A stretch of DNA of 64,000 nucleotides, taken from NCBI GenBank assembly GCA_047967505.1, contig CM106541.1; one strand, written 5' to 3'. This stretch comes from Dipteris shenzhenensis. Lineage: Eukaryota; Polypodiophyta; Polypodiopsida; Gleicheniales. A program made the translations under genes and the position numbers. This document shows, one piece after another, positions 55,431-64,000 of the stretch. Numbering within the stretch: the stretch's first letter is position 1; each line of letters begins with the position of its first letter. The notes below the pieces were generated by a model. The model saw only the letters and a program-made list of their open reading frames with translations. It searched no databases and had not been told where the DNA came from.

Positions 55431-55904
55431 TTCGTGGTGTGCATTGGGTTGCAGTGGATGATTTATAGGCCATTTGGATGCATTACAGTCCTTATTGGAT
55501 GCGGTGATAGGCCCAAATTGCCTTGTGGGATGCTATTTTTATGGATGCTTTGCACATGGATGCTATTTTATGCTGAGGGACAGCTTTGACACATTGCAAG
55601 TGATGCACTGATAGTGCTATGCTCTCTTGGATGAGATATTATTAATGCATATGCCAGTGGATGGTGTTTATGCTTGAGTCATTTGGCACTTATTGGCATT
55701 TTGGATTGCCATTGCAGTTGGCATGTTCTTTTGGGCCAGATTGCTCATATGGATGCATAGTATATGCACATGAGTCAAATGCTTTGAGACATGAGATTTG
55801 GTGATATTTCACTCTATTGTGGCATACACATTTGGGTGCACCTAGTATTTGGTGTGATTCTCTCTTGCAGGTACTAGCATTTGGGATTTTGTTTCATTTG
55901 CATC

Positions 55905-56830
55905 ATGGCAATCTCTTCCATGTCTGAAAAGGAGTTTTTTAGCATTAAAAAGTTTGATGGGACAAACTTTTCTTTGTGGAAAGAACAAATAAGGGATGTG
56001 CTTATTCAAAAGAAGCAGATTAAACCCTTGGCAGGGATTGAAGCTAAGCCTGCAAATATGTCTGAGGATGATTGGAATGAGTTGGATGCATTAGCAAAAT
56101 CTACTATTAGACTTCATCTTGCAGAGTTAGTTTATTTCACAGTAGTAAATGAGTAGACTATGGAAGATTTGTGGAAGAAACTGTGTGCCACTTATGAAAA
56201 GGAAACTGCCTCTAATAAAGTTTACCTCATGAAGAGGTTGTTTGAGCTACAGATGAAGGAAGGGGTCTCCATTGCTTCTCACTTGAATGAATTCAATATT
56301 ATTTTCAGCCAGCTTCAGGCTCAAAAGATGAATTTTGATGCGAAGACTAAGGCAATATTTCTCTTATGTTCATTGCCATCCTCATGGGATACCTTCCATA
56401 CAGTTGTCAGTAACTTTGCACCTAGTGGAGTACTGAAATTTGATGATGTTGTGGGTAGCTTGTTGGCCGAGGAGATTAGACGAAATTCTATGGATAGCAA
56501 CAAGCAAGATGCAGCCTTAAATGTGCAAAGGGGTAGATCACAATTCAGGGGGAAGTCCCAAGAAAGAGAGAAGTCTCGTAGCAAATCCAAGGCATGGAAC
56601 ATTGAGAGTTACCACTGTGGCAAGAAGGGCCATATGAAAAAGGATTGCTCCAAGCTAAAACGAGAGCAAAAGGATAAGAAAAAGAATGCAAATTGGGGTG
56701 CAAATCAGAAAGAAGAGAGTCCAAGGGAGGACAAAGGAAAAGTGAAGATCGAGGAGATCAATGAAGTCACACATGATAGTGACAATGACGTTCTCTTCAT
56801 GTCTAGTTTATCTGCAGAGTTGCTTACACT
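55905..56830 (+). pseudogene. Copia D gag
   Basis: MAISSMSEKEFFSIKKFDGT, FSLWKEQIRDVLIQKK; a TAG at 56155, then the frame continues to 56972. The zinc knuckle reads SYHCGKKGHMKKDC, with the first Cys replaced by Ser. Lys/Arg/Ser-rich flanks are typical of this domain. Confidence 0.88.
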
Positions 56831-58340
56831 TCAAATGATGCATATTCCCAGCATTGGATTTTGGATTTTGGTGCTTCATTCCATGTTACTCCCCATAGGG
56901 AATGGTTCTCCACTTATGACAGTGGAAAGACAGGTTGTGTGCATCTTGGAAATGACTATGCATGTGACATAGTGGGAGTAGGTGACATAAAATTTTCTTT
57001 TGCAAATGGGTCTACATTTATTTTGAAACATGTGAGACATGTGCCTAAGTTGACCAAGAGTCTTATTTCAGTGGGTCAGCTAGATGATGCTGGTTTTCAC
57101 ACCACTTTTGGCTTTCAGAGTTGGAAAATTCACAAGGGCTCTATGCTTTTGGCTAGGGGTGCCAAGTGTGGGACTTTCTATCCCTTACATGTATCAGGGG
57201 TATTTGATCATGTTGTTGCAATAACCGAGCAGCCAAGCACTTCTTTGTGGCATTGCAGGTTGGGGCACATGAGCCAGAATGGAATGAAACTCTTATGCCG
57301 TTTGGGTTATGTACCGCATTTGAGTTTCTCTAATTTTGAATTTTGTGAGCATTGTCTCTATGGGAAGCATACTAAATCAGCCCATAAAAGAAGGGGAAAG
57401 AAAGAGTTTGAAAAGCTTGATTTGGTGCATTCAGACGTATGTGGTCCCATGCCTACACGGTCATTAGGCAGGGCTAAATACTATGTGACATTCATTGATG
57501 ATGCAACTAGGAAAGTGTGGGCTTATGCTATAGCTCGAAAGAGTGATGTGTTCCAGGTATTTTAGAAATGGCTGGCCTTGGTTGAGAATCAATCAGGTAG
57601 AACGCTTAAATGCCTACGGACTGACAATGGTGGAGAGTATCTCTCTCATGACTTTCAGCATTTCTGTGATACACGTGGGATTAAGAGGGAGCTCACATCC
57701 CCTCATACTCCAGAGCAAAATCCAGTTGTAGAAAAGATGAACCGTACCATTCAAGAAAGGTTGCAATGCATGCTTTCCAATGCAAGTCTTTCTGGTGGTT
57801 TTTGGGCTGAGGCAATGAAGACTGCAGTGCATGTGATCAATAGATCACCTAGTAAGAGTTTGGATGGTGGTATTCCTGAAGAGGCATGGAGTGGCAAGAA
57901 GCCCTCTTACTCTCATTTGCGTATATTTGGGTGTGAGGCATATGCACATGTGCCAAAAGAGCTTCGAAAGAAGCTAGATCCTAAGTCTAGGAAATGCATC
58001 TTTCTAGGTTATGGTGAAAGTGGAGAGATGGGCTATCGTCTCTGGGATCCAGAAGCAAAGAAGATCATACGCAGCCATGATGTAGTCTTCAATGAGAAGA
58101 AGATGCATAAGACACCCATGAGGGATGTGGAAATGAGAAGAATCACTTTCCAGGATGTGAATCCACCTGCATATGTTGATAGACAACAAGCTGTGCATGC
58201 ACCAAATGTGCAAGAAATGGTACCACCAAGTACTCCCACAGGTATACAATCAAGGGTAGATGATGGATCATCTATTGGTGGAAATGATGAGCCAAATGTG
58301 GCTGATATGCAAGTGGGACAGCAAGCTGAAATGCCCTTGA
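56831..58340 (+). pseudogene. Copia D protease and integrase
   Basis: The protease box is LDFGASFHVTPHREWF (Ser to Phe after the catalytic Asp). Integrase: HCRLGHMSQNGM..CEHCLYGKH zinc motif; catalytic LVHSDVCGPM, LRTDNGGEYLSHDF and VVEKMNRTI. A TAG at 57563 interrupts between the first and second catalytic residues. Confidence 0.88.
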
Positions 58341-59966
58341 GAAGATCATCTAGAGTGTCTAGACCGCCTGATAGGTTTGTTCTAGGGGTAGACTATGTGA
58401 TGCTTACTGATTGCAGGGAGACTTCTTGCTACAGAGAGGCTATGATGCACGAGGATCAACGCAAGTGGGAGTATGCTATGCAATCAGAGATGAATTCACT
58501 TATGAAGAATAAGACTTGGGACTTGGTTTCTTTGCCACATGGAAAGAAAGCATTGCCATGTAAATGGGTCTACAAAATGAAGGTCACAAGTGATGATGTG
58601 CCTAGGTACAAGGCCCATTTGGTCGCTAAAGGGTTCAAGCAAGAGAAGGGTGTGGACTTTGATGAGATATTCTCTCCAGTTGTGAAGATGACCACACTTA
58701 GATGCATGCTTAGACTAGTGGCATCAGAGGATATGGAGCTTATGCAGATGGATGTCAAGACAGCTTTCTTGCATGGGGATTTGCATGAGGAAATTTACAT
58801 GGTGCAGCCAGAAGGCTTTGAAGAAAAGGGCAAAGAGCATTTGCAAGCTGAAGAAGAGTCTCTATGGTCTTAAGCAAGCACCTAGAGAATGGTATCAAAA
58901 GTTTGATGCTTTCATTCGGTCCCATGGTTTTAGAAGGAGTGAAATTGATCACTGCCTCTACACTAAAAGGGCTAAGGATAATAGCCTGATAATCCTGGCA
59001 CTATATGTGGATGATATGCTATTGGCTAGCAAGAATACTTATGAGCTAGATGCATTAAAGGCCAAGTTGCATGAGGCCTTTGATATGAAGGATTTGGGAC
59101 TTGCAGGTCATATTCTTGGTATGCGCATCACGCGTGATCGGAGTAGGAAACTCCTTTGGCTTTCACAGAAGGAGTATGTTACAAAAGTATTGCAACATTT
59201 CAATATGGAGGGGGGGAAGGCAGTGAGTACTCCATTGCCTCCATATGTGAGACTGAGTCATACAGATAGTCCCAAATCAGATGAGGAGAGGGCCATGATG
59301 GCCAAGGTTCCTTATGCATCAGCGGTTGGGAGTCTTATGTATGCTATGATAGCTACTAGACCAGACATTGCATTTGCAGTGGGAGTTGTTAGCCGGTATA
59401 TGGCTAATCCAGGAAAGAGGCATTGGGAGGCAGTTAAGTGCATCATGAGATACATGAAGGGTACCAAGGAGATGTGCATCTACTTTGGTAGAGGATACAT
59501 GCGTGTACTTGGGTACATAGATTCAGACTATGCAAGGCATGTGGATAGTAGGAGATCCACTTTTGGTTATGTGTTCACCTTTGCAGGTGGTGCAGTGTCG
59601 TGGGTGTCTCGCGCATAGAAGTGCATTGCTTTGTCTACCACAGAGGCTGAGTATGTTGTTGCAGCCACAGAGGGTTGCAAGGAGGCTATATGGCTTGATC
59701 GGCTAGTGGGAGATTTGGGGATTCATACAGGTGTACCGACATTGCATAGTGATTCCATGAGTGCTGTTCAGCTGGCACGGAATCCGGTCTTTCATGCAAA
59801 GACCAAACACATTGAGGTTAGGTACCATTTCATCAAGGAGGTACTTGAGGACAAGCGCATAGAGCTTGTCAAGGTTCATACAGATGATAACTCTGCAGAT
59901 ATGCTGACGAAGAGTCTACCTAGTCAGCGGTTTGAGTATTGTCATGTATTGATGGGCATTGGATAG
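58341..59966 (+). pseudogene. Copia D reverse transcriptase and RNase H
   Basis: KWVYKMKVTSDDVPRYKAHL, MDVKTAFLHGDLHEEIYMVQ, a shift near 58840, [20 protein letters not shown] and an intact YVDDMLLAS (about 59006). RNase H: DSDYARHVDSRRSTFGYVF, a TAG at 59617, then ALSTTEAEYVVAATEGCKEA and TKHIEVRYHFI to the stop at 59964. Only a few changes separate it from an open frame. Confidence 0.9.
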
Positions 59967-60267
59967 TATGCTCACTGGTTGTTCTCCCTTAAAGGCACAT
60001 TGTCCTTTAAGTGGGAGGTTGTGGGGGTTAAAGGTCACTGTGCCTTTACCCCAGTTATGTACAATACTCAAACACATATATAAATGAATGAAAAAGAAGA
60101 TTAGGGTGGTTCCGCACCCACCAAAACTTGTGTGGCTCTCTATTTCTCTCTCTCCCTCTTCCGTTCTTGCTTCCGTTGAGAGCACTCTCACTTTCGTCCA
60201 TCCTAGTCCTTCTACAAGCACATTCTTCGTTAATAACTCTTAATTTATCATCTCCCCACCCACCACC

Positions 60268-60718
60268 ATGGATGTCCTTGGCATCGTCAGAGACGTGGAA
60301 TCTAGAATCGACAGTCTCAAAGAATGGATTGCTGACAAGGAGCAAGGAGAGATACAAGAATTCGACAAGGCTCTCCATTGACATGGATGGAGAGAGAGGA
60401 ATTCGATGCACAAAGGCGGACAGAGACAGAGGAGACTCAGAAGATAGCAGAGAGCAAAGGACTTTTACAATGTATTATAAAAGCATGACAAGGTCTCTGC
60501 ACTTCTTAAGCAACCTACATTATCGTAGCACTCGATGTGGCTGATTTGATGCAGATGTTGAAAGAACAATAAGGGCCTCCCAAAGGGATTATAAAGAAAC
60601 AATTTGTGACTGCTTGAATTTCTTCCTTCATTGTAATTATGTTGAGGATACGGACATGGAGTCTGTGGAAGATTGGATTGTTGAGAAGATAAGAGATACT
60701 AATGATGAGATCTTCTAG
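60268..60718 (+). pseudogene. Unidentified ORF relic
   Basis: Frame MDVLGIVRDVESRIDSLKEW to about 60380, then a shifted frame EDTDMESVEDWIVEKIRDTN ending at a TAG at 60716. The pieces share an acidic, helical character with repeated WI(A/V)(D/E)K words. No family is recognised. Confidence 0.35.
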
Positions 60719-61101
60719 TGTGATCTTAGCCTAGTGATCTCAGCCTATGTGGCCTCTAATAGTCGTTAATTTTATTTTGTATTCTCTGTAAAAAGCCTGG
60801 TAGGGCTGAGCAGATCATATTAGAATTGCTAATACAATTTATTTTTTAGAATTTCTAATACAATAATAATACAAATTGAATAAATATCATAAGTAAATAT
60901 CCTAATGTATTGTGACATTTAACATAAGTTTAAAAAACACTATCATTAGTCAACACAAACAAGATAAAAATATTCAAGGACTCATATTTCTTTCTACATG
61001 CTTTACAATGGAATAGAGTCTGATGAATCCTCTTGAGGCTATGATGCTGTAAGAGTACTTTGAGTTCTCTACTTCTTGTGTAGATGTTGTACATTCAGTT
61101 T
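60719..61101. other. No recognisable gene
   Basis: AT-rich sequence between the unidentified relic and the C48 locus; nothing recognised. Confidence 0.4.
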
Positions 61102-63968
61102 CTACTTCTCGTGCAGTCGAGATAGACTCAATCTCTTCCTCATTTGCAAGATGTGATGTTGTAAATGCACATATTGAGTCTCTAGATCTAATTCAAGTGG
61201 AGACTGTAATGCTTTTGCTATAGACTCATTTTCTGCTTGAGGCTGTGATGCAGAAGGAGATTGAATTGTCTCTTGTTTTTCTTTGGCTCCCTTGGGTTCT
61301 TCATTGACATCATGTTGTTTCCCAATGGTAGCAGTTACGTTGTGAACAATCTTAGCCATAAAATCTTGTAGCTCAAGCTTTGTATATGCTTCTCTTAAGA
61401 CATGTTCAAAATTTTCATTGAGGAACAACATGAAGCTGTAGGAAACTCTCCACCCACTACTAAACTCATCTTTCTACTCCACTGCGAGGCATGTCTGGAA
61501 ATTTGGTTGGTCTCGATGCTCCCTGATTTTTATAATCACAGATACTAACTTGTTTACAAACCTATCCATCATGATATATGACAAAGTGAATTTGTGTACT
61601 AAATATTAAGATGCATGTTCATAATGATATGATAAAAGAACACTTACTTGAACACCCCATGAAAGCCTCTAAATGAATTGACAAACCAACAATGGTTATC
61701 ATCAAGATCCCATACTATCAGGCTCCAATGTGAGCTACATCACCAATAAAGAGCGATGAGATTTATCACGATAGTAAGTATTAATTAACACAATATTACA
61801 AATAAAAGAGTAAAAGAAAGGTTGAGATGATACTTCTCATAATATGGCATAAAGACGACTAGCATGCCATCCAAGTCTAAAGGTTGTAGCAATAAACAAA
61901 CATCATCTACCGTCTTCTTGGTATCACTAAGTACATCTGAAAGGAGAGAATCGAGCATACACACACGATTTTGTACTGATCTAGGAAAGTGAGATATAAC
62001 CGCACTACAACAATAAATAAACAAATGTTAGAAGCAGATTGAATCAAATGATTAAAGTATCAAGCCAAGAGATGTTCATATCAAACCTGAGGATGGCCAT
62101 CATGACTTTGTCATTAGCCTCTTTCAAAGGGTAGGAGAGGATTGTAACTTCCTCGCTACCAAATGTCAAAACATGAGGTTGCTTGCTAATAATAACCCTG
62201 ACCTCAAAAGAGCTCCCCATTTCATCCAATACAGCGGTTACATTAGGACAACTTATGGGTGTAGCAATCAATGTTTTCTCTAGATGCTCCACCACATTAT
62301 GAATAAATGCCTTAATGGTAGATGACATAAATGCATGCAGATGCAAGTCTATATATGTCGACAATGAGATTTCACCGCCGCTCAAATTAAAAATTTGAGC
62401 AAGGAGCCAAAAGCAGTTATATCGACTCTCCACCCACAACTGTGGCCATCATTCTGCTTCACTGCGGGGCATGTTACATACTCTATTTGATCTTCTAAGT
62501 CACCTTCCATTTGCATAAGTGCATCTATAGCACCTACCAAATTCCGAGCCGATCTACACATCAAAATAGATAACATAAATGAATGTGCGCATTGCATAGG
62601 ATGCATCTCATTGAAGTAATCGTGACACAGGTAGGTTATACTTACTCTGACACACTGCCATGGATAGATGCTATTGAATTAACAAAGAAACATTGTTTGG
62701 CTAAGATGACCACAATCACCAAGCTCCAATGCAAGCTGCATTATCAATTAAGAATAATTATTATTTGACATAATCCTCCACAATGTAAGAGAAAGGCTAA
62801 GTAAGGATTGATACTCACTCCTCGTGATATGCAGTAAAGATAACTCGTGCCGCAGTCAAATCAACAGGTTGCAACCATTTAAAAGCATCATCTATGGTCT
62901 TTTGCTTATTGCTAACTACATTAGAAACAAGAGGATTGACCATATATGCATGTCTCTGTATATATAGGGGAAGCTGTTCTAAAACCATACTGCAATAAAA
63001 AGAAAAGAATATTAGTTCATTTAATCCAATGGAAATACAAAAGCATAAAGTCAAGAAAAAGTTTATGTCAAACTTGAGGATGGCTATTATTGGCATTGTC
63101 ATTAACCTCTTTCTTGGAGTTTAATAGGATCAAAATGTCCTCTTCAACGAATAGAAAAGTAAGAGGTTGTTCTCAAACTTGAAACCTAACTTGAAATGAC
63201 TTCTCCATCTGCTACAAGGTATGATTATTTTCTAGACTCATACGATGGATAGCTAGAGCAGCTTTACTTTCTTGAGATGAGCTTCCTATATTCTCTACTC
63301 CAGCTATGTCCTCCTCATCCATGTCCTCCTCATCCTCCTCCTATAAAGGGATAAAATAATTATGAGATTCAAATTTTTAATTAATTATAATTTTAAAAAG
63401 CTTTTAAATAAATAAAGAAAACTAAGGATAAGTTTTCATACCTCTAGATATCTTCATGGTCTTTTTATGTAACCTTCGAAGGCAAGGTCAATGTCATATC
63501 CATCTCCTTTAGCTTGCTCACTATCGCTGGTGTCCTCACTATCATATCCAAAGCTTTTAGCATTTTCATCCTCTTTCTTGCTCTCAGCATACATGACCAT
63601 CTCTATGTCAGCATCCTCCATGTGAGATCGAACCTTTCTTATCATACTTCATTGTGAGAGAAGCCACGGTATCAAGGTACTCCAAGCAAGCAGGGCTCTC
63701 AATAATATTTATAGGGTGTCCTTTTCTGATAAGAGCTTCAAACAAATGTCCCATTTGACACACTGTGACTTCCCATCCGGACAACAGCAAAAATTCCCAT
63801 CATACTAATTAAAAGATCAGCACTTTTTATTGGCCTTTCATAGTAATTGGCATTACGATGGAGGGGACTTGGAGCTTCATGCTCTTCCAGCACTAGTTGC
63901 AATCTCTTTGCATTCCCTCTTATGTTGTTTTGTAAGGAGTGATCATTGTAAGGGCTCTTCATGCACAA
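61102..63968 (-). pseudogene. Tandem C48 (Ulp1-like) peptidase gene, decayed, 5' end beyond the window
   Basis: Minus strand. Upstream frames (63968-63454) carry a possible N-terminal part (KSADLLISMMGIF; GHLFEALIRKGHP) and an acidic linker. Two copies of a four-exon C48 unit follow. Unit A: 62989-62819, 62735-62646 (DLHWSLVIV..FFVNSI), 62553 to about 62390 (VKQNDGHSCGWRV, active Cys present). Unit B: a first exon at about 62390-62085, one at about 62008-61830, 61734-61648 (NSHWSLIVWDLDDNHCWFVN) and 61561-61102 (KDEFSSGWRV, where the active Cys is Ser and the preceding Gln is a stop). Introns before the HW exon are in the same phase as in the 42-44 kb gene. Stops and shifts occur in several exons, so it is not functional as read. 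No histone fold is visible within the window. Confidence 0.75.
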
Positions 63969-64000
63969 GAAAAAGGTTTCAAGACTGTATCTTGAGACCA

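Larger units (their letters stand above)
55431..60240 (+). mobile_element. Copia D, decayed Ty1/copia element
   Basis: A TGGATGC-rich leader (55431-55904) precedes gag, protease, integrase, reverse transcriptase and RNase H to 59966. A polypurine tract AAGTGGGAGG and a probable 3' LTR starting TGTGGGGGTTAAAGG at 60020 follow; the LTR's 3' end, near 60240, is uncertain. No 5' LTR or primer site was found. It is a third copia lineage in the window and the least damaged, with few breaks. Confidence 0.85.

Overview
This is a stretch of land-plant nuclear DNA built mostly from decayed, nested retrotransposons. Evidence for a plant: Ty1/copia polyproteins with plant-type motifs, LTRs followed by initiator-Met-tRNA primer sites (TGGTATCAGAGCC-like), L1-type LINE fragments with a zf-RVT tail, a CIP7-like (COP1-interacting protein-related) gene, and a relic of splicing factor SF3B1. 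GT-AG introns are clear in several places. The sequence alone does not fix the species; a large repeat-rich genome such as a fern or other non-seed plant is possible. No prokaryotic, organellar or rRNA genes were seen.

Layout. 0-8 kb: a LINE relic, a complete short non-autonomous LTR element on the minus strand (3334-5496, target duplication GTCCG), a copia gag relic and a second short LTR element (6452-7783). 9-11.7 kb: a CIP7-like host gene carrying two probable frameshifts. 12.6-19.9 kb: copia, LINE and LTR fragments. 20-24.9 kb: copia A, whose 5' end is replaced by an inverted piece of the same family. 25-33 kb: minisatellites, a minus-strand copia fragment and copia E. 33.6-35.5 kb: an SF3B1 pseudogene interrupted by a 0.67 kb terminal-inverted-repeat element. 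36.36-48.71 kb: copia B, with both LTRs, a primer site and target duplication CAAAC, split by a 6.86 kb insert. 49-55.4 kb: tandem repeats, an RNase H-like ORF and a 3'-truncated Ty3/gypsy element. 55.4-60.2 kb: copia D. 61.1-64 kb: a decayed minus-strand gene with two C48 peptidase domains.

The most unusual content is the insert at 40318-47176. It carries intron-containing genes not related to the host copia: a convergent plus-strand gene of unknown function, a minus-strand gene whose reconstructed 554-residue product joins an H3-type histone fold to a Ulp1/C48 cysteine-peptidase domain, and the 5' part of a third, lysine-rich gene. Between them lie six copies of a roughly 73 bp perfect-to-near-perfect hairpin in two arrays. 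The second C48 locus at 61-64 kb shares the same exon order, and two exon boundaries with the same phase, so the two loci belong to one gene family. This family, with its histone module and hairpin arrays, is the best candidate here for an undescribed mobile or selfish system.
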